From a virus, in the IMG/VR virus record IMGVR_UViG_3300037485_000069, positions 1 through 44,943 of that record: a stretch of DNA of 44,943 nucleotides; one strand, 5' to 3'. Position 1 is the first letter of the stretch; every line of letters starts with the position of its first letter. Position numbers and translations under genes: made by a program. Shown piece by piece: positions 1 through 5,929 of this stretch. The notes beneath the pieces were generated by a model that was given only the letters and a program-made list of their open reading frames with translations, did no database searches and had not been told where the DNA came from.

Positions 1-224
1 TGACAAAACTCACCCCGGTCATTACCGACCACCACAAAGAGCAAGCTGCGGCTGTGCTGCACGAGGCGCTAGACGAGAACCCAGATACCGTGATCGTGCT
101 GTGCTTCTGGAAAGACAAAGGACAGTTCAAGATCAAGGTGTCTACCATCCCCGACAGGCTCACGCTCATCGGTGCGCTGGAGGAGGCGAAGAACAAAGTC
201 ATTACGGATGGGTACACATCATGA
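1..224 (+). CDS. Hypothetical early protein, start codon cut by window edge
   Basis: The window opens with TG, the last two bases of a presumed ATG, and the frame then reads TKLTPVITDHHKEQAAAV to a TGA stop. The complete protein would be 74 residues. It is acidic to neutral and mixed alpha/beta, with a hydrophobic strand (TVIVLCFWKDK) near the middle. The stop overlaps the next start in an ATGA arrangement, so it belongs to the same transcript. I recognise no family. Only one base of the gene is missing, so the reading frame is secure, but the function is unknown. Confidence 0.7.
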   Translation, partial: TKLTPVITDHHKEQAAAVLHEALDENPDTVIVLCFWKDKGQFKIKVSTIPDRLTLIGALEEAKNKVITDGYTS

Positions 225-730
225 CCACCTTACGCAAAGCCGCCCAGCAGGCGCTGGAGGTGTTAATCCTGGCCCCAACAATTAAAGTTTGGACAAGTGA
301 TGACGACTATTGCGAGCAAGAATCCCCAGAGTGCAAAGCCGCCATCACCGCCCTCCGCGCCGCGCTGGCAGAGCCGGAGCAGGAGCCGGAGCAGGAGGAT
401 GCGGTCTATTGGTACGTTGGCGCGGACGGTAAATACTACAGCAGCCACGAAGCTGAGTTGTTCTTGGATTCAAATACTAAAGCGCTACATAAAAAACCTC
501 CGCAATGGCGCTTAGATAAAGGTGACTTGATACCACTTGTTGCTTACCGCCAACCCATCACAATCACCGGCACCTACGAGGAGTTCATTGAGTTTGTGAA
601 TATGGCTTGTTTGCACGAAACCATTTACGATGATTCCGAAGGTAGGCAAATTCTTGTTCTCAGGATGCTTGATGCCTACGGTATGGCTCACTCATGGGCG
701 CTGGAACACACGCGGAATAATCTTTCATAA
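221..730 (+). CDS. Hypothetical early protein (169 aa)
   Basis: The start was placed at the ATG that overlaps the stop of the previous gene (ATGA). An upstream in-frame ATG at 101 would run deep into that gene and is less likely. The protein begins MTTLRKAAQQALEVL, a helix often seen at the start of small phage proteins with Ala-rich spacers. A Glu/Pro/Gln linker (EPEQEPEQED, around residues 50-60) joins it to a mixed C-terminal half starting VYWYVGADGKYY. No catalytic motif is visible. It is probably a small early protein of unknown role. Confidence 0.7.
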   Translation: MTTLRKAAQQALEVLILAPTIKVWTSDDDYCEQESPECKAAITALRAALAEPEQEPEQEDAVYWYVGADGKYYSSHEAELFLDSNTKALHKKPPQWRLDKGDLIPLVAYRQPITITGTYEEFIEFVNMACLHETIYDDSEGRQILVLRMLDAYGMAHSWALEHTRNNLS

Positions 731-752
731 ATGTCCATAATTTGGAGGGCAC

Positions 753-959
753 ATGAATTACGGTAAACCAACATTCAAGTGGGACTTGGACAATGGTGAA
801 GGGTCCATTGGAAACCTAGATAAGTTCCGTGAGCTTGATAGCTTGATGAGACTCGATTTGCTTTCCGACTGGATCAGTGAGCTTGAACAAGAACATGAGC
901 GGGCATCTGAAGATTTCATTAAGCATCTAGAATCAATCCAAGCAAGGAGTAAAACATGA
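753..959 (+). CDS. Hypothetical small acidic protein (68 aa)
   Basis: A clear ribosome binding site (TTGGAGG) lies six bases before the ATG. The protein is rich in Asp and Glu. Its C-terminal half is predicted helical by its heptad-like pattern (LSDWISELEQEHERASEDF), which may form a short coiled coil. The gene overlaps the next start by four bases (ATGA). I recognise no family. Position and coupling put it in the early operon. Confidence 0.65.
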   Translation: MNYGKPTFKWDLDNGEGSIGNLDKFRELDSLMRLDLLSDWISELEQEHERASEDFIKHLESIQARSKT

Positions 960-1159
960 CCTACCTGCTCAAAGCCTTGAACTTGGTCAAGGACGCTTAC
1001 ACCACCCGCGAATGGGATGGGGTTAAAAAAGCCAAGGACATCTTGGAGAAGGAATACTACAAGGACATCCACACTTGCAGTTACTACTGCTCCCGCCCCG
1101 CCTGTATTGAAGCCCAGCGAAATGAACTCCGAGAAAAATTCTTTGATGACAACAAATAA
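956..1159 (+). CDS. Hypothetical small protein with Cys pair motif (67 aa)
   Basis: The start is coupled to the preceding stop through ATGA. The N-terminal 40 residues look helical and basic. They are followed by CSYYCSRPACIEAQR, where three cysteines at spacing 3 and 4 could bind a metal or form a small turn. The C-terminus is charged (RNELREKFFDDNK). It overlaps the next gene by 14 bases. I do not recognise the family. Confidence 0.65.
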   Translation: MTYLLKALNLVKDAYTTREWDGVKKAKDILEKEYYKDIHTCSYYCSRPACIEAQRNELREKFFDDNK

Positions 1160-1388
1160 GTGGCACAAAGGCCCGCCCCCTTCTATGGGTTGGTGGCCTG
1201 CCAGTGCAAGAGAGTGCCCGTATGAATACCGCTGGTGGGATGGTGCTTACTGGTCTTGGTCGGTCTATGAGTGCGACAAGATCAGCAACATCGAACACTA
1301 CGCCAAGAAGCGTGAACGTGACCGTGAGCAGTTGCTAATCAAGTGGACTGCTCGCCCTGATAGCTGGCCCGACCGGAGTAAAACATGA
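1146..1388 (+). CDS. Hypothetical Trp-rich protein (80 aa)
   Basis: The chosen ATG gives MTTNKWHKGPPPSMGWW and overlaps the upstream gene by 14 bases. The frame stays open further upstream, but that part lies inside another gene. The protein has about nine tryptophans. The pattern GWWPAS...YRWWDGAYWSWSV is one I have seen in short unnamed phage proteins from many tailed phages. The C-terminal half is charged and helical (KKRERDREQLLIKW). The function is unknown. The stop overlaps the next start (ATGA). Confidence 0.65.
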   Translation: MTTNKWHKGPPPSMGWWPASARECPYEYRWWDGAYWSWSVYECDKISNIEHYAKKRERDREQLLIKWTARPDSWPDRSKT

Positions 1389-1612
1389 GCTTTAACGGAA
1401 CAAACGCCAATGATCTGCAGATTGGTGGGGATCATTACAAGAACAAACAGCACCAGACTTGGGACGTTATCTCTGACTGGGGGCTTGGGTTCCTCGACGG
1501 AAATGCCGTCAAGTACCTAAGCCGCTGGCGATCCAAAGGTGGGATCGACGATCTTCGCAAAGCCCGTCACTACATTGACAAGCTGATCGAACTTGAAACC
1601 AGCCGCGAATAA
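1385..1612 (+). CDS. DUF3310-family phage protein
   Basis: The 75-residue protein matches the pattern of the DUF3310 (SaV-like) family from memory: GGDHYKNKQHQTWDVI, then GLGFLDGNAVKYLSRW, then KGGIDDLRKARHYIDKLIE. These proteins are common in early regions of tailed phages, often near nucleotide-metabolism genes. Their biochemical role is not established to my knowledge. The length is typical of the stand-alone form. It is the last plus-strand gene before the antisense cassette, and its stop lies directly in front of the hairpin that ends that cassette. Confidence 0.9.
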   Translation: MSFNGTNANDLQIGGDHYKNKQHQTWDVISDWGLGFLDGNAVKYLSRWRSKGGIDDLRKARHYIDKLIELETSRE

Positions 1613-1646
1613 AAAAGCCCCGGCGACGGTTAAGTCCAGCCGGGGC
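1611..1646 (-). terminator. Intrinsic terminator of the antisense cassette
   Basis: A perfect 8-bp stem (GCCCCGGC / GCCGGGGC) encloses a 14-nt loop. Read on the minus strand, the stem is followed by six T residues, as in a rho-independent terminator. On the plus strand no T run follows, so the element is oriented for the zinc-finger nuclease gene, not for the DUF3310 gene. It sits about 130 bp past that gene's stop. Confidence 0.7.
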
Positions 1647-1776
1647 AAGCAGGTTACCCTGCATAGGAGAAGCAACGACGCTGCAAAGCGCCGATGTGAG
1701 TCTAGCTCAAGATCAAGGCAAGCGCTTCTGCTGGACTGTTGACGATGGAAACATTACCACCTCGCCACTCGTCGAC
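1647..1776. other. Non-coding spacer between two converging genes
   Basis: No credible gene lies in this 130-bp stretch between the terminator hairpin and the 3' end of the minus-strand nuclease gene. It contains one small hairpin (GCAGG-TTAC-CCTGC at 1649-1662). It would be the 3' untranslated part of the antisense transcript. Confidence 0.5.
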
Positions 1777-2667
1777 CTATTCTTCAGAAGATTTATTGGC
1801 GGGGACATCTACTACTCCTCCAATCGCAAACTTTATGCCATCAAACTTACCTTGAGCAAATAAAGAGGCTTCTTCCTCTGTGTAAATTAAGTACACAGGC
1901 CCGCCTGCCCAAGTTTCAAGCCATTTTTTTTGGACCTTGTTTAAGCCTCGACGGCCATAGCCAGTTTTGGGGTTTTTAATATCAAACAAATGCCACGCCC
2001 CATTGATCCACGCAACCCCATCTGGAATACCCATTCCAGCAGTACTCATGTCATAAACGGCGCAATACTTACGCATTTCTGCAATAACTTCATTGTGATT
2101 GGCGTCTTTTCTTGGGCCGTATTTCAATGTAGCCTCCGCTGATGCCATGCCTGCACGAAAAGCGCCTCCGCTATCTAAGTGGCATTGATAGCTACAGTAT
2201 TTGCGTTGCTGAGATTTGGGGTGCTTAAACTGTTTGTTGCACTTGGCGCATTTTGTATATAACGCTTTTTCTTGCCTCAATTTCCCTGAGCATTCGCTGG
2301 AGCAAGTGATTTTTGTGGATGTTGGTTGGCAATTAAAAGTTTTTGCGCAATAGCTGCAAGTCTTTTTATTTCTTTCCTTGATAACCTTTGGTGGTTTAGG
2401 TTTGATTTTACTAAGTGAGTAGCATTGATGAGAGCAGAACTTTCTTGTCTTTGAGTAACTGCTAAACTGTATTTTGCATCTTACGCACTGGCGCGCTGCG
2501 GAGTTTTTATAGTTTGGGTTGTAAACGCCGACAAGTTTTTCCCGATACGTTGCCCCCATACAGGCTCTTGAACAAGTCTTTTGCCTTATCTGGTGTGCGG
2601 TCGCTAATTTTTCTACGCCGCACTTGCCGCACTTCCATAGACCCAATAGGGGCACAAGATTGTTCAT
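1777..2667 (-). CDS. Zinc-finger protein fused to VRR-NUC-like nuclease
   Basis: This 296-residue protein lies antisense inside the early plus-strand module. Its first 165 residues hold four units of the form CxxC...CxxxC: C13/C16/C32/C36, C61/C64/C78/C82, C104/C107/C122/C126 and C140/C143/C158/C162. Each could hold one zinc. The C-terminal part looks like a VRR-NUC / PD-(D/E)XK nuclease: E193, GIPDGVAW with D216, FDIKNP with D229 and K231, then Q246 in KVQKKW. The start is the ATG at 2667. The frame stays open further upstream but runs through the promoter region. No Shine-Dalgarno is visible, and the promoter -10 box lies only six bases before the ATG, so the message may be leaderless. It could be a mobile or homing-type endonuclease, a DNA-repair nuclease, or an exclusion factor. 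Confidence 0.75.
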   Translation of the reverse strand: MNNLVPLLGLWKCGKCGVEKLATAHQIRQKTCSRACMGATYREKLVGVYNPNYKNSAARQCVRCKIQFSSYSKTRKFCSHQCYSLSKIKPKPPKVIKERNKKTCSYCAKTFNCQPTSTKITCSSECSGKLRQEKALYTKCAKCNKQFKHPKSQQRKYCSYQCHLDSGGAFRAGMASAEATLKYGPRKDANHNEVIAEMRKYCAVYDMSTAGMGIPDGVAWINGAWHLFDIKNPKTGYGRRGLNKVQKKWLETWAGGPVYLIYTEEEASLFAQGKFDGIKFAIGGVVDVPANKSSEE

Positions 2668-2673
2668 TGATGT

Positions 2674-2702
2674 AGTATAGGCGCAACAATCAAGGCAGGC
2701 AA
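2674..2702 (-). promoter_or_regulatory. Sigma70-type promoter for the zinc-finger nuclease
   Basis: On the minus strand, TTGCCT (-35, 4 of 6 consensus bases) and TATACT (-10, 5 of 6) are separated by exactly 17 bp. The predicted transcription start falls at or next to the gene's ATG, which implies little or no 5' leader. I judged this by eye only. Confidence 0.5.
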
Positions 2703-2726
2703 TCCACGCGAGCGGCTCTACGCATT

Positions 2727-2742
2727 GTGGAAATTTTACCAC
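2727..2742. promoter_or_regulatory. Possible operator between divergent promoters
   Basis: The imperfect palindrome GTGGAAATTTTACCAC has perfect GTGG/CCAC arms around an AT-rich centre. It lies between the leftward and rightward promoter candidates, ending four bases before the rightward -35 box. A dimeric regulator bound here could control both transcripts. No regulator is identified in the window. Confidence 0.3.
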
Positions 2743-2746
2743 TTGA

Positions 2747-2775
2747 TTGACAACACAGAAGCTGGCTGCTAGATT
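2747..2775 (+). promoter_or_regulatory. Sigma70-type promoter for the recombination operon
   Basis: A perfect -35 box (TTGACA) is followed after 17 bp by TAGATT (4 of 6 consensus bases). Transcription would begin near 2782, a few bases before the Shine-Dalgarno of the PD-(D/E)XK nuclease gene. This explains how the recombination genes are expressed despite the antisense cassette upstream. The TTG at 2747 opens a longer reading frame but is part of this -35 box, so I do not take it as a start codon. Confidence 0.6.
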
Positions 2776-2797
2776 GGCGGCATACCTAGGAGATGCA

Positions 2798-3670
2798 ATG
2801 CAACTGACAAACCGGCACAACCTGCCGCAGACTTTCATCAACGTGATCGAGAGGCCCACCTATACAAAGGGTGACGCGCACATCTCAGTCACTGAAATCC
2901 TCAACAGTCCGCGTGTTGTCCAGCTAAAGCGGAAACATTGGGACGATCTTACCCAAGACGCAAGTGAAATGGTATGGGCTCTGTTCGGTTCTGCCGTGCA
3001 TGGAATTCTTGAGCATGGCAAGGACGAGCATCACATCGTAGAAGAGCGCCTGTTCACGGAGATTGATGGCTGGCGGATCAGCGGGGCCATTGACTTGCAA
3101 GAAGTCTATGAGGACGGCATCAAGATCAGGGACTACAAGGTTACCGGAGCTTGGGCGGTCATGAATCAGAAGGCTGACTGGCACAACCAGCTTAATGTGT
3201 ACGCATGGATGGTAGAGCGGGTTAAAGGAATCCCCGTCACTGACTTAGCGATCATTGCCATCGTGCGTGACTGGTCCGCCCGCGACGCTGAGACTAGGGA
3301 TGGTTATCCACAGGCTCCCATCGTTACAATCGACATCCCCCTGTGGACGTTTGAGAAGCGCCAAAAGTACATAGAAGAACGGCTTGCCCAGCATAACGCT
3401 GCGTACTTTGCCAGCCACACTGAGGGCGATATGCCCAACTGTACGGCTGAGGATATGTGGGAGAAGCCGACTAGCTATGCCGTCAAGAAAGAAGGTGGCG
3501 TCAGGGCCAAGTCTGTTCACCCCACGAAGGAAGAAGCAGAGCTTGCTCTAGCCAAAGGGTACTTCATCGAGACTCGGGAGGGGGAGCGCACCCGGTGTAA
3601 GTCTTACTGTCAAGTCGCCCCGTTCTGTTCGCAATACCAAACATACCTGAAGGAGAAAAATAATGAGTGA
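2798..3670 (+). CDS. RecB/Cas4-like PD-(D/E)XK exonuclease
   Basis: The ATG at 2798 has a good ribosome binding site (TAGGAG, 5 bases upstream), giving 290 residues. The nuclease core reads H68 (GSAVHGI), D99 (ISGAIDL), D112 and K114 (RDYK), and Q131 (HNQLNVYAW), the order expected of RecB-family exonucleases. Four cysteines, C215 and C267-x3-C271-x5-C277, resemble the iron-sulfur cluster ligands of Cas4 and AddB nucleases. In phages such enzymes typically resect double-strand ends to make single strands for annealing, which fits the ERF and SSB genes downstream. The reaction is inferred from the motifs. Confidence 0.85.
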   Translation: MQLTNRHNLPQTFINVIERPTYTKGDAHISVTEILNSPRVVQLKRKHWDDLTQDASEMVWALFGSAVHGILEHGKDEHHIVEERLFTEIDGWRISGAIDLQEVYEDGIKIRDYKVTGAWAVMNQKADWHNQLNVYAWMVERVKGIPVTDLAIIAIVRDWSARDAETRDGYPQAPIVTIDIPLWTFEKRQKYIEERLAQHNAAYFASHTEGDMPNCTAEDMWEKPTSYAVKKEGGVRAKSVHPTKEEAELALAKGYFIETREGERTRCKSYCQVAPFCSQYQTYLKEKNNE

Positions 3671-3785
3671 AGAAAACAAGTACGGCACCAAGAAGGACGG
3701 TACTCCCCGTGCCAAGCCCGGTCGCAAGCTAGGCTTCAAGTTGCCCAAGAAGACCCCCGTTGAAGAAACCAAGGAACAGCAGTGA
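3663..3785 (+). CDS. Small basic Lys/Pro-rich protein (40 aa)
   Basis: This short gene overlaps the end of the nuclease gene by 8 bases and ends overlapping the GTG of the ERF gene. A GGAG motif lies nine bases before its ATG. The protein (MSEENKYGTKKDGTPRAKPG, then GRKLGFKLPKKT) is basic and low in hydrophobic residues, and probably unstructured. The -GTPRAKPGRK- stretch resembles AT-hook-like minor-groove binding segments, which is only a guess. Tight coupling on both sides supports that it is translated. Confidence 0.6.
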   Translation: MSEENKYGTKKDGTPRAKPGRKLGFKLPKKTPVEETKEQQ

Positions 3786-4477
3786 ACAAAATTAGTGCAG
3801 CGTTAGTGAAAGCCCAGAAAGAATTCGGGCCAGCTTTGAAGACCTCATCCAATCCGCACTTCCGGTCTAAGTATGCTGACCTATCGGCCTGCGTGGAAGC
3901 GGTGCTTGATGGTCTTAACAACAACGGCATCATGCTTCTGCAAGGGACTCATCCCTGTGAGGATGGCGTGATTGTTGAGACTTTGTTCATCCATGAATCG
4001 GGTGAGCAGATCAGTGCCGGTAAGTTGCACGTTCCCGCCGCGAAGCAAGACCCGCAGGGTTACGGTTCTGCCTTGACCTACGCCCGCAGGTATTCCCTGA
4101 TGGCGGCTTGCGGTATCGCGCCCGAAGATGATGATGGGAATGCTGCCTCTAAGAAGCCAGCTAAACCAGTTGAGAAACCGGAGTCCAAACCCGCCCCCGC
4201 TGAGACTCAATCTACGGCACTGAGCGTAGACAAGCATGACCCGTGGAAGATCAGGATTACTACCAGTCCTGAAGCAAGCATGGCCGACTACATGGCTATG
4301 GCCTTCCAAGCAACGAACAAGATGCTTGAGTTCACAACGTCCGAGAAGGACATCATGAACCTGTTCAAAGTTAACCGCGTCATTTACGACAAGGTTAAAG
4401 CAGAAGACGCTTCCATCTACAACGAAATCATGGATGCGTTCAAGACCACTAAAGCTCGTTTCGCAAAGGCAGAGTAA
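3782..4477 (+). CDS. erf: ERF-family single-strand annealing protein
   Basis: The 231-residue protein shows the ERF superfamily pattern: NPHFRSKYADLSACVEAV (residues 24-41), LNNNGIMLLQG (45-55), then GYGSALTYARRYSLMAACGI (93-112) and the acidic PEDDDGN. ERF proteins such as P22 Erf form rings on single-stranded DNA and anneal complementary strands, acting with an exonuclease and SSB as found here. A Lys/Pro/Glu-rich linker (about 122-150) leads to a C-terminal helical region. Translation starts at a GTG within GTGA, coupled to the gene before. The stop overlaps the SSB start (TAATG). Confidence 0.92.
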   Translation: MNKISAALVKAQKEFGPALKTSSNPHFRSKYADLSACVEAVLDGLNNNGIMLLQGTHPCEDGVIVETLFIHESGEQISAGKLHVPAAKQDPQGYGSALTYARRYSLMAACGIAPEDDDGNAASKKPAKPVEKPESKPAPAETQSTALSVDKHDPWKIRITTSPEASMADYMAMAFQATNKMLEFTTSEKDIMNLFKVNRVIYDKVKAEDASIYNEIMDAFKTTKARFAKAE

Positions 4478-4827
4478 TGAATAACATCACGGTAGCTGGG
4501 GTTCTGGGTAAAGACTGCGAAGTGCGTTCCATGAATGATGGGACAGCAGTTGCAAGTTTCAGCGTTGCAGACACCCAAGGCAAAGAGAAGCCGACCATTT
4601 GGTGGAACTGCCAACTGTTCGGCAAGCGGGCTGACTCCCTCTCTCGTTACCTTACCAAAGGTCAAGCCGTAACCGTTAGTGGAAACATTACCGAGCGCGA
4701 GTGGACGGACAAGGAAGGCAACAAGCGTAAGTCTATGGACTTGCGTGTTAACGAAGTTGCGCTTCAGGGTGGACGCAGCGAATCAAAGCCGAGTCGTCAA
4801 GTTGACGAAGGCGATATCCCCTTCTGA
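4477..4827 (+). CDS. ssb: Single-stranded DNA-binding protein
   Basis: The 116-residue protein carries an SSB-type OB fold: NNITVAGVLGKDCEVRSM, VASFSVADTQ, WWNCQLFGKRAD and SGNITEREWTDKEGNKR. It ends in the acidic tail DEGDIPF, which bacterial SSBs use to recruit partner enzymes. The linker before the tail is short, and the whole protein is smaller than a bacterial SSB, as is common in phages. It would protect single strands made by the nearby exonuclease and support ERF annealing. It is translationally coupled to erf. Confidence 0.95.
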   Translation: MNNITVAGVLGKDCEVRSMNDGTAVASFSVADTQGKEKPTIWWNCQLFGKRADSLSRYLTKGQAVTVSGNITEREWTDKEGNKRKSMDLRVNEVALQGGRSESKPSRQVDEGDIPF

Positions 4828-4829
4828 TC

Positions 4830-5246
4830 ATGGTGGACACCCTGCAATACGAGGCGGTGAAGATCGCCATGAAGCAGGATAAGGAGGGTTATGTCCTAAC
4901 TCTCCGTGTCCACCCTGACGAGGTGCCTGAAGCATTACTGCGTGATTTCTGCGGGGCCAGATACCAAGTGGTAATGGTCAGGCTGGGCGACGATGAGAAG
5001 CCCGTTCAGAGGGAGAACTTTTCTGACGTTGTAAGACTGGCCGGGATGCTTTGCCGCGACAAGCTGTTTGCCAAGTACCTTGTGGAAAACGGTTTCATAT
5101 TTGATGACAGCGAAGATGATGTCATTGACTGGATGAAACATGAGCTTGGCATCAGCTCCCGCTCAGAACTAAAGACCAACAAGACAGCCGCAGATAACCT
5201 GAAGGGTTTTAATATGGAGTTCCAACAATGGAAACGAAACGGCTGA
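4830..5246 (+). CDS. Hypothetical protein of the recombination operon (138 aa)
   Basis: The gene starts two bases after the ssb stop. The N-terminal half looks like a small beta-rich domain (KIAMKQDKEGYVLTLRVHP, YQVVMVRLGDDEK). The C-terminal half is helical (DVVRLAGMLCRDKLFAKYL, DDVIDWMKHELG). I have seen proteins of this style beside ssb and HNH genes in phages, but no function is known to me. It might be a partner of SSB or a replication accessory factor. It overlaps the following gene by 19 bases. Confidence 0.75.
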   Translation: MVDTLQYEAVKIAMKQDKEGYVLTLRVHPDEVPEALLRDFCGARYQVVMVRLGDDEKPVQRENFSDVVRLAGMLCRDKLFAKYLVENGFIFDDSEDDVIDWMKHELGISSRSELKTNKTAADNLKGFNMEFQQWKRNG

Positions 5247-5506
5247 TCCCTTACTCGGTACACCTTCGGGAAGATATTTACCTGAAGCTCAAGGGTATCG
5301 CCAAGGATCGCAAGGCTACGTCACTTGTTAGGGACGCCATCACCATGATCATTGAGGGCGATGATGCCTTCAATGGTGGTTACAAGAAGGCAGTCCGCGA
5401 TGTTATCTCGCTCGTTCAGTTCGATGAATGGGCCGGGACAATCGGCATCGGCGGGCAGTCCATTGCCGATAAACTAGTTAGCAAAATAGAAAGGCTTGAG
5501 CCATGA
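5228..5506 (+). CDS. Possible ribbon-helix-helix protein (92 aa)
   Basis: The first 45 residues (METKRLIPYSVHLREDIYLK, then a basic helix and SLVRDAITMII) have the strand-helix-helix pattern of CopG/Arc-type DNA-binding proteins. The rest is helical without a recognised domain. The start overlaps the preceding gene. If the assignment is right it could be a transcriptional regulator, for example for the divergent promoters upstream, but no experiment or clear motif proves this. Confidence 0.65.
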   Translation: METKRLIPYSVHLREDIYLKLKGIAKDRKATSLVRDAITMIIEGDDAFNGGYKKAVRDVISLVQFDEWAGTIGIGGQSIADKLVSKIERLEP

Positions 5507-5676
5507 CCCCGTTCCACGATTACTCGTACTACCTGCAAGTTGTTGAGCGCAACGTCAAGGACGTAGGCCACAAGTTGCTGCATGAGAACTATGATGTTGA
5601 GCAGAACGTATTAGATATCATGCGGGCTCTCAGTGGTTTGCTGGTCTGGGTAGAAGATGTTCAGCAAAAACCATAA
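5503..5676 (+). CDS. Hypothetical small protein (57 aa)
   Basis: This short gene is joined to the one before by ATGA and overlaps the next by 20 bases. The protein (MTPFHDYSYYLQVVERNV, then KDVGHKLLHENYDVEQNV) is probably all helical and slightly acidic. I recognise no family. Coupling on both sides makes it likely to be expressed. Confidence 0.6.
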   Translation: MTPFHDYSYYLQVVERNVKDVGHKLLHENYDVEQNVLDIMRALSGLLVWVEDVQQKP

Positions 5677-5929
5677 GGCCAAGACTGCTGCCGACAAGGA
5701 GCATTTGGCCCGCGTGAAAGAGTTGCCGTGCGGCGTCTGCGGTGAGGCTGGACCGTCAGACGCGCATCACATAGAGCAACAACTTCACTACCTATGCATA
5801 CCATTGTGCAAAGACTGCCATCAGGGCAGCTTCAATGGTTTGCATGGGCAGAAGCGCATATGGACCGTCATGAAGAAAACGGAGTTATCCGTTCTCAACG
5901 ACACCATACAGGCGCTTACTTCTTCATAG
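5657..5929 (+). CDS. Ref/HNH-like endonuclease (90 aa)
   Basis: The sequence holds a zinc-stabilised HNH-type core: C25-x2-C28 (CGVCG), then SDAHHIE with H37 and H38, then CIPLCKDCHQG with C51-x2-C54 and H55, then NGLHG with H63. This resembles the RecA-dependent nuclease Ref of phage P1 and related DUF968 proteins. Such enzymes cut DNA during recombination or repair, in keeping with the operon. It is the last gene of the plus-strand module, and its 3' end overlaps the converging 1922-residue virion gene by 14 bases. Confidence 0.8.
   Translation: MFSKNHKAKTAADKEHLARVKELPCGVCGEAGPSDAHHIEQQLHYLCIPLCKDCHQGSFNGLHGQKRIWTVMKKTELSVLNDTIQALTSS
5878..5893. terminator. Weak bidirectional terminator candidate at the gene convergence
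   Basis: A perfect 6-bp inverted repeat with a 4-base loop (AACGGA-GTTA-TCCGTT) lies at the 3' end of the Ref/HNH-like gene, with an A-rich stretch on one side and a pyrimidine-rich stretch on the other. It is the only hairpin I see where the two converging transcription units meet. It has modest GC content and no proper T tract. Confidence 0.25.

Noticed and set aside
2747-2797. TTG start that would add 17 residues to the PD-(D/E)XK nuclease
   Set aside because: The TTG is part of a perfect -35 box, and the ATG at 2798 has a good Shine-Dalgarno and a predicted transcription start just upstream.
2668-2859. Extended N-terminus (64 residues) of the zinc-finger nuclease
   Set aside because: It would run through both promoters and overlap the divergent nuclease gene; the extra residues show no domain.
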